The position numbers and the translations under genes are program-made. The notes below the pieces were generated by a model. It ran no database searches, was not told the origin of the DNA, and saw only the letters and a program-made list of their open reading frames with translations. A DNA stretch of 64,000 bases from Naganishia liquefaciens (lineage: Eukaryota; Basidiomycota; Tremellomycetes; Filobasidiales; Filobasidiaceae), in assembly GCA_013423385.1 (NCBI GenBank), contig BLZA01000057.1, forward strand, positions 125,533 to 189,532, in the 5' to 3' direction. This document shows positions 10,316-20,700 of the stretch, piece by piece (within the stretch, counting starts at the first letter, position 1; every line of letters starts with the position of its first letter).

Positions 10316-13300
10316 CTATGAGAACAGCGTCTTCAGATCCTCCAGTCGTCGCTCGTGCAAATCCTTTTTGCTGATTGACTGGTTCAGGGAAAGCTTGGCA
10401 AGGTCAGACTTCTTCTGCTGCACGATCAGCATTTTTTCCTCTATAGAGTGCTTGACGATGTATTTGATGGACGTTACCGTCCGCGTTTGCCCAAGACGAT
10501 GCTGATAGGGAAATCAGCGCAAGTCGGAGCTTTCGTTGGCGAGAACTCACGATTCGATCGATGGCCTGGTTCTCGACAGATGGGTTCCTGCAAGGGAATA
10601 AGCCGCGTTCGCCCTCAATCTCGAGCCACTCACCAGTAAGGGTCAATCAGATACGCTCGCGATGCCGTCGTCAAATTGAGACCGACACCACCCGCTCGCA
10701 AGGAGATCAAGAGTACCTCGCACTTGGGATTCGACTTGAGCGCATCCATAGCTTCGGCTCTCTGTTCTCGCTTCATGCTTCCATCTAGCCTTGCGTAGCC
10801 GATGTCGGCATATGACAGCATGTTCTCGATATGGTCAAGCATTGATGTCCATTGCGAGAAGACGACCGATTTCGTGATCAGTGGTTTTCCATCCGAGTCG
10901 AGCTCCATGATATCAGATGCTTGACTCGGATCATAATTCTCCGAATGCGGATTGTGTTTCGAAATTTGCAACAAATCCATCAGCAGGATACGCATCTTTG
11001 AGGAAAGCTGTGGCTCGCCCGAAAAGCGTTTTCGCTTGTTGGCTTTCATCTTGTTACTGGTCGCCGCATCGACCGCAAGAGTTGCACCCGGAGCTACCTC
11101 GATGACGTCCGTGCCAAGACGAAGACCAGTCTCACAAGCGGGACACTTGCGTCCGGCACCGACCAGCCCGGTCGGCCAGGCAGGATAAACGTCGCGTTTG
11201 AAACAATTTTGGCCTGTGGTCGTCAGCTTGAATGGTAAGAAATATCCAATATGACTCACAGAAGAGATGACAGCATCGGGTCAAGATCGGCCCGATAGCC
11301 TTTGCCTTGCGCTTGCGACCCTTATCGCGATCCTCGTTGTCATCTTCCTCGTCCTTGGGCGGTCTCGCTGGCGCCTGGCACACCACGCAAGATGCGGCCT
11401 CTTCCGTGTTTGTGGAACAATCCGGCAGACTGTTGACATATGTATATGCACGGCGCAGATTGAGTCCTTCTTGCAGAATGGTCTGTTTGGCGATATCTGC
11501 ATCTATTTCGCCCATGATTTCCTCTTCAACGTCGTCCGCATTGGCGTCGTTGATGAGCTGCCAATGATCACAAATTTGCCGTAGACGCAGGATCTGCTGC
11601 AAGATATTGACATAGGTGAATTCAACCGTTTTATTTTGGATATCTTCAAAATTGGCTTTCGTCTGGGAGAAATGCGCGTCGTAGATGGCTCGCTCATCTG
11701 GTGATAATTCGACCTGGATCAACTGATCGACTCGCGGTGGCAAGTCGAGCAGTCTCTGACCATCTGCGCTGACAGTATCTTTGGTACGTCGGAGCGTGCA
11801 ATGACGCAATATGGATTGTAAGCGGACCACACCAAGAGAATTGCCAGCTTTGGTAAGACTCATAATATAGGTCTGCCAAACACTCTTGTCGTCGAATGGC
11901 TTGAGTCGCAGGAATTTGAGAAGAGCCCAGACGTCTTCGACCTTGTTCTGAATTGGGGTTCCGGTTAAACACAGGCGACGTTCCGTTTCGAGGTAAGATG
12001 CCGCTCGCGACGCAATAGTCAACGGATCCTTGATGAAGCTGCGAGGCGTCAGATTGGGTGCCAGAATTGTACCTTTGACTTACTGTGCTTCATCCAGTAC
12101 CACTCGAAACCACTCGATTGACTGTAAAGGACTGACGACCTCGCCCGATGTCTTCTTGCCCATAACGTCGAAGCCATGAACCATGTTATTCTTGCTACTC
12201 GTTTTGGTGTGCTTGCTCCCTGTCGCTTCAACCTTGAGTGTCTTGCGATCGGCCGCGATTTGTGCAGTCTCTTGGCGCGCAATGGGTGTCCCTGTATCAT
12301 CCAACTCTAGAGGTTCATCGCTGTCCCTAGTTCCCGGTGTTCCTGAATTGGACGGAGATGCGCCGTCGACAATGTATCGCCGCATGCCCTCGGCTGTCTT
12401 CAATTGTTTCGAATATTCGGTTTGTAGCACGTTGTATGTCGTGATAACGATATCGAAATCGGCCAATTTGCTGATATTGACCTTTCTTGAAGCGCCGTGG
12501 TAGACGTAGACACGAAGATCGGGCTTGCCCTTGCCGTTTTGATCACCTTCGCCATTAGCTCGCTTCTGGCTGACCGTCTGATGTCCGCCTTCCACATAAA
12601 CATTTCCCTTCCAATGCTCTCGGATCTGGTCTTCCCAATTTGTCACGGTCGACAACGGGCAAATCAGTAGAGTAGCACGACTTCTGACTTGAATCCGATC
12701 CAGCCGAGCGCGTCTTTCGAGTTGTGCGATCTTGCGTGGCTTGAACTTGACGTTCTGATTTCCAATCTTAGCTTTAGGTGCCGCTGGAGCCGGCATGTCG
12801 TGTACCATTCCGGCGAAATGGGTCGCGTCAAGATCGGCGTCCTCATCAGAATCGTCCTCAGAGGAAGATCCGAAATCTGTCGGACTCTCGCGGCCATATT
12901 TGCGTGCGGTGGAAAGTGTCGCGGCGACCAGACTGACTGTCGTGAGCGTTTTCCCCAGACCCATCTGCTAGGGCGTAAGCTGAGGTCTATCGGACATACA
13001 GCGTACTCACATCATCAGCAAGAATACTACCCCTTGCCTCTTCCGGACGGTATTTCCCCTCCGCAATCTGCTCCGTCACACGATTCTTCCACCGTCGGAC
13101 CTTTCCTCCGCTATCTTCGATGGGCTCCCATAGACTGTTGAAACCGCGTCGGAGGGCCTGCTTTTGTTGACGTTTGCGCATTTTCCGCGCCAGAGCTGCT
13201 TCGTCGTCCGAATCGTTTCCCGAACCTGCAGGCGCGGAAACGGGTGATGTGGATCCCGATGCGGACTCGCTCTGTTTCACGGCGGCCTTGAGCGCCGAGG

Positions 13301-14784
13301 GCTCTGCCTCTCGTTGCAATAGGAACGTCAATGCCTTTTTCTGATGCGGGAAAAGCTTGGTCTTGATCTTGCTAGGGCTCTCGGTTTCTTGCAGATCGTC
13401 ATGCCCTTTCAAGCTCCGAAACACCTCGTCGACCTGTTGTCGCTGGACCTCGATGGCCTTTTGAGCGGTCATACCGCCTGCTGCTCGGTTCAATAGCGAG
13501 TCGGCTCGATTGCCTCGTGACCGGAATCCCCCCGGGGGTGGACCATGCGGATTGCGGTATGGCGGCATCTCGGAATGATTCTTTTCGTCGTAAAAGGGTA
13601 GTGGATGGTCGAGGAATTGTCCCGTTTTGAGCAATTGGTCCGATATGTAATTAATATTGGCAGGAAGGGTGAAAAGTAGAAGATTGAGCGGAGCTGTGAA
13701 CATGCGATTGGTGTCGCCTCGCTTGATATATCCCTCAACGCGGATGAGAGAACGCTGCATCAATGAAGACAGGATTCGGAACATGCCTTCGTTGAGCAAT
13801 CCAAGGGAAATGGTTTGTGCCACTGGTGGGAGGAGGATTAGCAACGAGCCGATTGAAAAAAATGATTCGAAAAAGATGCAGCGCCGATAAGGTCACCAGT
13901 TGACTGGGCTGACCAAGCCTGCAGCTTTGCATTTCTAGCGTGACCAGGCTAGACTGCCTATTGTCGCCATTCTGGAGCTGCCTTCGGAAGGGTTCATGCC
14001 TTCACCTAGGCCGCTTCTCAGATTGGAAAAGACGATCGAATGCGATAGGAGTTGTGAAGCTCCAGTCAGACCTCGTACCGCTCGCTTCTTTTGCATGACC
14101 CGAGATATTCCTCCATACACCCCCCTTAAACCTTCTTCCTTTGCCGTACCGATACCTCCTGTCTTTGCTCGCAGCAGAACGGAACTCACTGTTCAGAACC
14201 ACAATACTGTCATTCTCCATCCCTCCATCCCCACCTCTCTGCCTCCATTTGCACTTTACATGCAGCCACTCATCACCCGGTGTATCAACCCTGACCTGCC
14301 TAGACCTGACCAACTCTTCAGTGTCATTTCCGCGAGCCATCAACGCCGACGGATAAAGAATGAGCGCCTGAGTATCAATCGATCCGATGCAAACAGGTTT
14401 GCGCTGATCTTCAGATGGCGGCGGTGTTTTGGCATCTGTCAAGTCGATGGCTTCATTCGGATTCGACGCAGTGTTGGACAGTGATGGCTTCGTTTCGGTT
14501 TTGACGTCTGCAGGAGGATCTGGAACGAGTCCGCCATACACACGAGCAGTATTGCCATTTGCCAGAATAAAATCTGTCCCAGGTGGGATAGTGGGCTGCG
14601 CAAAGCCGCCAAGGTTCACAGCGATCGGTGCATGGCCGTTGCCTCGAGCTGCCGGCGGGATGGCGGACGTCCCGTTCGCGGTAGCGGACTCGTATCCATC
14701 AACGTCGATCACGTTGTCAGCATCGATATCGATTACTTCTCGGTCTAACCGTCTGCGTTTGGGTGTGCGTTCGGAGTCGTCCAT
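10316..14784 (-). CDS. SNF2-family ATPase with internal RING finger (RAD5/RAD16/HLTF type)
   Basis: DNA translocase and probable E3 ubiquitin/SUMO ligase of DNA-damage tolerance or chromatin repair. The N-terminus (MDDSERTPKRRRLD, 14784) is disordered; a region around IGSIDTQALILYPSALM may be a divergent HIRAN-like part. Helicase motifs follow in order: LFPHQKKALTFLLQRE, GSILADDMGLGKTL (Walker A), LLICPLSTVTNWEDQI, FDIVITTYNVLQTE, EWFRVVLDEAQ (DEAQ Walker B) and CLTGTPIQN. A RING lies between the two RecA lobes: CVVC, a long acidic/basic insertion, CCHLFCQNCF and CPAC. The C-lobe has VVFSQWTSMLDHI, LDGSMKREQR, ISLRAGGVGLNLT and NQAIDRIHRLGQ. The stop is at 10316-10318. RING placement matches RAD5, RAD16 and HLTF; without a clear HIRAN domain I cannot choose among them. 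The junction near 14000-14190 is unresolved. Confidence 0.9.
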
Positions 14785-15144
14785 GACGATGCGGCGTGGA
14801 GAGGCGAGCGAGGAGAAACGAAGAGGAGGTGAATGATTCAGTTTTGTTAGACGTCGAGACAGGAGAGCATGCGAGATTGGCTGAGTAAGCTGAAAGGGGA
14901 TTTTCCCTAAAAATATCGATCGTCCTAAAATGGGATAAAATAAGTGCCCTCGCCATTGTGACTGCCTCGTGCCTGCACATTGGCACGAGTGGCGATCTCA
15001 ATGCCGGGAGATCAAGAGAGGAGATGTATGCGCCTTCTTAGGCAGTCTGATAGCTTGAATCTCCTACATCATCAAGATTTATTCAGGCTGATGGCCGCAG
15101 ATGCCGTTCAGTGCTTCGTTTAAGGTTCGCTAAGATCGAACACC
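14785..15144. other. Intergenic: promoter side of the SNF2 gene
   Basis: Upstream sequence of the SNF2/RING gene. No convincing open frame or repeat is seen before the GH31 fragment. Confidence 0.5.
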
Positions 15145-15319
15145 AAGTGTGCCTTCAACACGCCGACAACGCAAGCACGGCGCCCCAATTCTCCGGGCCC
15201 TGATAGACGAGTTCGACGACCCTGCCTACCAGAGGTTCAACGTCAAATTCATGGCCGGCGACAGTCTAATCCTTCAATACGACTTCAGCGGAAGTGCACT
15301 TGTTGTTCCAGTGCTCTCG
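15145..15319 (+). pseudogene. Decayed fragment of a GH31 alpha-glucosidase paralogue
   Basis: The plus-strand frame GAPILRALIDEFDDPAYQ, then VKFMAGDSL and LVVPVLS, closely follows GTPVIRALFYEFDDPTYA, EQFMVGDSL and LVSPVLR of the intact minus-strand gene next door. Just upstream, a second frame reads LQHADNAS, parallel to LFADAANY, so a frame break separates it from the rest. Ten residues are inserted between GDSL and LVVPVL. No other GH31 exon is found on this strand. It is a diverged remnant (about half the residues still match), not a recent copy. Confidence 0.75.
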
Positions 15320-15481
15320 CTCATTCATGGAAGCATTTGCTCGTACCATCTCCTTTCACTTTGGAATTCCAAAATAAATTTCATCAGGCAGCCATTCCAT
15401 CAGATTAGGGCATTCAGTTGATCTCTACTGTCCATTGCGCCATTGCGACTTCCACGAAAACATGCTATTGATCTAGCCGAT

Positions 15482-18400
15482 TTACTGCCATGTCAACTCG
15501 CCGCCGTCGTTCAAAGAAATGTTGAGTCCATCGATAACCAGCTTCTTCAACTTGCCATCGTATTGCATCGTCAAGCCATCGAGGGTCTGGCCGTTAAGGC
15601 TGAGGCTAGAAGGTTGTGCGCCAATGCCGAGAATGACAAGCTGGGCAATAGGCTGTTCAACTTGATGGTTGCCCTTGACCTGGTCATGGGCGATCTTCAA
15701 GCCGGTGCCGGAGGCGGTAAAGGTCAAGGAAGCTTGGTCGGTCACTATGAAGGCGAGGTGTCAGAAAAGCACCACGTTTCCGCGCTCAGACTCACCAGGA
15801 TAGCTGATCCCATCGTCGATCTTGGTGCATCCATCAGCGTAGTTGTTGACATCCAGGTAGACCAGCAAAGAAAATGGCGATTCTCGAGTTTCCGTCAAGG
15901 TGTATCCGGTGTCCCGATGAATCAAAAGAGCCGATCCTGATCGGATGTAGACTGGGATCATGCTAAGAGGAGCATCCAAAGTGACCTTGTCCTTTGCACC
16001 TGCGATTTCTTCGTGCGTGAACCAGTTTCGCCACTTGGTGTTACCGTGGTACGGCAAGTACGCTTCGACTGAAGTGGCGTTTGGGCGAAGGACAGGGCTA
16101 ACGAGTAGACTGTCGCCGACCATGAATTGTTCGTCGACCTCGGCGTAGGTAGGGTCATCGAACTCGTAGAACAAAGCCCGGATGACCGGCGTGCCGTAAT
16201 TGGCGGCGTCGGCGAACAGAGAGAGCCAGTAGGGAAGGAGATGATATCTGGCCTTGATGGCGATTCGAGCAGACTCTGCAACTGAATCCCACCTGTATGG
16301 CTCTTGGGATAGCGCCGTCTTGGTGTTGTGATTACGGAACAAGGGTCTGCATTGTTGGGAAACGGTCAGAAGTGAGTAGAAGGCGGGGTTGAAAAGTAAT
16401 TCTGCGCGATCAGCTGGGGGTCTTGGGAAGGGCGATCGAACCGCTACGTACGTGAAAGCCGACAAGCCATGCCACCGATTGGCTAGTTCCTCATCGGTGT
16501 TTCTGTTGAAGCCCGCAGTATCGGCACCGACCATTGGAATCTGTACAAACGATTAAAAGTATCAATAACGCGCTACTTGTCAACATTCGGAAAAGCATAC
16601 CTGGAACAGCTGGAACTGCAAAACACCTTGAATACTGTATTTCATATACTCCCAGAGGGCATAGTTATCACCAAGCCAATGGGCCATGTGCTTGCCGCTG
16701 CCGGGGAAAGTCGAGCGAGAGAGAAGGAAAGGTCGGACTCCAGGGTTGACCTTGAGAAGAGCTTTTTGAGTCGCCACTTCGCTCTGATAACCGAAGATGT
16801 TGTGGATATGATACTGCTGCACTCCGTCGTAATTCGTGGCATTAGTAGCCACTGTCTTGAGGTTAATCGCTCCTTCACCATTATGTATGGCGTACGGAGG
16901 GATGTTGACTGCGGGACTCGCGATGGTATCAACAGATTCGGAGACTTGTTGACGCTTCATCAATTTAGCCAACTCCGTCGCATTTCGGCATGTCGCAACG
17001 CCGCCGATGGTGATGTTGCCACTTGTGCCAAGGGAAGTGTCGTAGCATTCCGGATATTGGGTGATCTCATTGCCTGGGCTCCCTGGAAGCGGGAAAGGCG
17101 TACTGGTGTTCGCGAGCTCGCGGGGATCGGAACCGCAAGAGCCTTCACAGAAAGAGCCTACCAACCAAAACCTTGTCAGCCTCTCACATTAAGATTGGGA
17201 TCTTCAAGAAGATGGGGCCCGCTGTGGAGAACTCGCCCACCCGTGTAAGCCCCCATTATTGGGTTCTACTCGGTTGAACCTAATTCGAGGTACCGTCGAG
17301 AGGTTCGCGATGTTGACGCTCGTCCGAGGAAGAGAAGAATACTCACTGGGCCTGAAGAAGTATCGATCAGAAATATGGACATCGGGAGGAGACTACAGGA
17401 CTTACTCGTTCTTAACAATTCGAAGCGTCACATATGGAGGAATTCGTCAGGAATGGTTTTCCGGACGCCGCGCAGACTCACCATATCTAGCCACGCCGAG
17501 ACCGCTCCGATGGCCTGGGAAAAGTTGTTGAAGGCTTCATACCAAAATTGATCGATGTTGGGCGCCGAGAAGTCTGGGAAAACTGTGACACCGGGCCAGA
17601 CCCTTCCTCGGTACTCGCTGCCGTCGGGATTCTTCAGCCAGACGTCGAGCTCCTTGCCTCGAGTATACGTCTCATAGATATCAGAGTCATTGTACGTAGT
17701 GGAGAACGCGGCATCGATGATAGGCACGTAGTGTTGATTTTGAGACTTCAAATAGTCGACGAAGGCCTTGAACTCATCAGGTCTAGGGTAAAGATATGGT
17801 CAGCACGGATTTTGACTGTGTGTTTTTCTGCTCCATTCACGCAAACGCTGGATCGAAGTCGAAATTGCGGTAATGACGCATATAATCGATGTCGTTGTAC
17901 ATGGCCTGTCGATATGGGAGCAAGCGCAGCGGAAATCAAGGGGAAATCAGCGAGAAACGGAGAATCAGTAAAACAGACTTCATGCCATAAATTTTTGACA
18001 GGTCGAAAAGTTAACTTACCTCGAGGGGAATATTGGCGGCGCGCATGGCATCCACGACATCCCGAGTCTCCTGGACGCTCGAGTACCCCCATCTGCAAAG
18101 TTGGAATCCAAAGGACCAGAATGGCATGGGCTGTGCCTGCCCGACAATTTGGGAGTACTGCTCGTGGACATCGATAGCTCGGGGCCCAGCAACGAAGTAG
18201 AGATCGAGTGTGCCACCGATGACTCGGTATTCGAGAACACCCGGCCGCATAAGGATGTCGGTTCCATGAGAGTTGAGCATGAAGACTCCGTGTGAGGAGG
18301 AAGAGGAAGAGTCGTTGCTCCATTGCGAAGATAGATACACGTTGTGTGATCCATACATGTTCTCGTTGACTGAAGATCAAGCGTTAGACTGCAGTAGTGC

Positions 18401-19318
18401 GAAGAAGGCGACGATATCGCGCTTACCAGGATCTCCCGCATCGCGTGCCCAGTGAGTTGTCAGACTACCATTCTTGGTCCTTGCGAACCCATTCGGATCG
18501 ATCCACTCTCCAAGACCGTAGATATAGGCGCTGTCCGGGATTGCAGTGGCCAATTGTAGGTATTGATCCTCGAAAACGAGCGGATGAGCCGGCATGGCTG
18601 AGCCATTCTGCACTCTTCCGTTTTGCGAAAAGTTGTCGCTGTAGGTCGGGATTGAGGAGGCGCGGGTATCAAAGATGATCTCCCCCGTTGATCGACGTGT
18701 GATCCAGAAGGCAAAGGGATTGGGATCGTGATTGAATACCAATTCACTGGTATTGGGATCGACACTGGATGGCTCGGGCCGAGGCCAGATCGAATTGGGC
18801 AGTTGGTATTGTTTCTTGTCGGCATCGTAGATGTGGACGTGAAGACCTGTCACAGAGCATGAGTCATGGCAAGGGAAGCGAGCAATGCCTTCTTACGTTG
18901 CTCAGTCTCGTACTCAACGGAAAGCATCAAGTTGGCAATGTCGTTTCCGAACGCCTTGCATCCGTCACCGTTCATAGACATGCTTGCGAGGATTCCCCCC
19001 GTGGCACTCGTATCCACAGAGTTCACACTGTAGCCTGAGGAGCGCCTTTGAGCAGACGTCCGGATCATTTTCAGGCCACATACCTTTGCAGAGCGTGACA
19101 TCGCCCGTAAATTCGCCATTCGACATGGCATTGTACAGAGATGCAGAAGGTCCATGGCTGTTTCTGTATTCATATCCGCTTGTAGGGACAGCTTGCGTTG
19201 GTGACAACAGCAGATAAGCTGCAAGAGAAGCTAGAGTGGCCGAGAAGAGAACCATATTGACCCAAGGTGATGATATCTTGTTCTCGCTGGTTGCGGGGCC
19301 AGATCCGGCGGGGTTCAT
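15482..19318 (-). CDS. GH31 alpha-glucosidase, membrane-anchored or secreted
   Basis: Hydrolyses terminal alpha-1,4-glucosides (maltose, starch fragments) outside the cell. N-terminal MNPAGSGPATSENKISSPWV is followed by the hydrophobic NMVLFSATLASLAAYLLL, a signal anchor or signal peptide. An in-frame ATG at 19426 would lengthen the cytoplasmic part. In order: the N-terminal beta domain (IYGLGEWIDPNGFARTKN), the (beta/alpha)8 barrel with FWSFGFQLCRWGYSS, AMYNDIDYMRHYRNFDFDP and VFPDFSAPN. The nucleophile loop is WLDM-NEPSSFC (nucleophile Asp), then FLLSRSTFPGSGKHMAHWLG-DN (acid/base Asp) and MVGADTAGF. RYHLLPYWLSLFADA and FMVGDSLLVSPVL precede a C-terminal beta domain ending TWQ. Many N-glycosylation sequons fit secretion. 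The nucleophile loop needs two 5-nt exons. Confidence 0.95.
17347..17351 (-). other. 5-nt micro-exon (GCCCA) in GH31
   Basis: Bounded by CTTCTTCAG before and GTGAGT after. Together with the preceding 5-nt exon it gives G-CCC-A, supplying the last base of Glu, Pro and the first base of Ser in NEPSSFC. The following intron (17158-17346) is 189 nt, with CTGAC near its acceptor. Confidence 0.75.
17406..17410 (-). other. 5-nt micro-exon (AACGA) in GH31
   Basis: Bounded by a TTAAG acceptor and a perfect GTAAGT donor. It encodes Asn and two bases of Glu directly after the nucleophile exon ending WLDM at 17482. The introns on its sides are 71 nt (17411-17481) and 54 nt (17352-17405), both with CTGAC/CTGAT branch-like motifs. 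Confidence 0.75.
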
Positions 19319-19714
19319 CGGATCTTGAGCATGCCCAGGGCTATATATCTTGTCCGTCAGGCACCATGTCAGGCACCTCGATGAGGGACTCGATCCGGAT
19401 GAGAGTGATTTAAGACAAGTGTCCAACGACTAGGTGTCGGAAACATTGGAAAATTGGGAAGCACAAAAATGAAGGAACGCTGCTGTTCCGGAGCCGCGTC
19501 AGAGGCTTCAAAGGCGTACCTTCGGTGGATCCTAGGCCAAACTATGCGCTAGAGCCGTTGTCCACCTGACAAGCTAGAAGGCCACTCGGACGATCTGAGC
19601 GAGTCACATGCTCTGTGTCACATGTGCGCATCGTCAATATCGGATGCGACAAGCTACATCTATTCAACATATTCCTACTGCAGCGATTCGGGAGAGAAGA
19701 CACGAGCTAGAGAG

Positions 19715-19751
19715 AGCCCCGCTTGCGGGATCAGCGGGAAAGCGCGGGGCT
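19715..19751. promoter_or_regulatory. Inverted GC-boxes, possible MIG1/CreA sites
   Basis: AGCCCCGC (19715-19722) and its exact inverse GCGGGGCT (19744-19751) flank a spacer with two more GCGGGA copies, about 400 bp upstream of the GH31 start. GCGGGG/CCCCGC fits the SYGGRG consensus of Mig1/CreA glucose repressors. Glucose repression of this alpha-glucosidase is therefore a reasonable inference. Confidence 0.4.
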
Positions 19752-20146
19752 ACTTAAATGACTTCTCGGTTGTCGCCGGTATAAGAGGACATTCCGTGAC
19801 GCTTTCAATACATGTGTAGTAGAGACAGCACCCGCTCATGTACCAATTTATCAACTTCTGGCATTTCTTCTGGCTGTGGCATTTTGCATGGAAGCAGAAA
19901 ACAAGCTCGGAGCCAAGGCCTGAAAGCTCAGGGTACACGATTGTCACCTTTTGAATGCTTTCCGAGCCACTTTACACTAATATGTCCGTGTCACTTGAAT
20001 CAGCTGTTGACGAGAATGACGTCGGACAAATTGAAGTAGGTACATAGCGGCTAACAGCGGCTACTCCTGCTTCGCTCCGGGTGTATCCTGCAAGTTGGAC
20101 AACTAATAGTCGTTCAGCTTAGACACGCTCCTCGCTCTCCCAGCGC

Positions 20147-20155
20147 TATATAAAA
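20147..20155 (+). promoter_or_regulatory. Plus-strand TATA-like box without a known gene
   Basis: CTATATAAAAGG is a strong TATA form oriented rightward, while both neighbouring genes run leftward. About 55 bp downstream a 47-codon frame starts at 20210 (MRRIMRSFLEFEICYG) and ends at 20353. Confidence 0.3.
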
Positions 20156-20700
20156 GGAAGAACTTCGGAGAGATTTTCGGAAAGCACAAGACGCGCTATC
20201 GGGACATACGATGCGAAGAATTATGCGAAGTTTCCTTGAATTCGAAATCTGCTACGGCACTCGTAATACGTCCTGCATGCGATTAGCAAACCAGAACCTG
20301 ATGTCCAGTATTCTCGCTAGTCCCCGGTTACATCTGCTGTTCATCTGCTAGTTACTGAGTGGCGACCCTCCGAAAAGGGCAGGTGGAGGAGCTCATGGGG
20401 GACAAGCTGCCCAGCCCCCTAATTTGCCCAACTTTGAACGGGATAGGGCCGATTACGTGTGGTTGAATTGGAAAACGATCCGACTCACGCACGACCGACT
20501 GGTTCGATGATACATGTAAATTCGATGTTCTAGCATCATTGCCCTGTCGTGCATAGTGACCAGAGGCGAACATCGCGCCCGAAGATGCGGCGGTAAAGCA
20601 CGAAATAGTCGAACAAAATCGAGAAACGTTTCCTGAACTCAGATCGCCCTGGCTCCTATGGTCATCCCGTGCGGCTGCAATGCTCACACTTCAACTGCTC

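Larger units (their letters stand above)
19319..20700. other. Long intergenic region upstream of GH31
   Basis: Downstream end of DPL1 and upstream region of the GH31 gene. It holds the GC-box palindrome at 19715-19751 and a plus-strand TATA-like box at 20147-20155. The open frames here have no recognisable family. Confidence 0.5.

Noticed and set aside
20352-20687. 111-codon minus frame between GH31 and DPL1
   Set aside because: Random-like composition and no recognisable family; ends close to the DPL1 stop.
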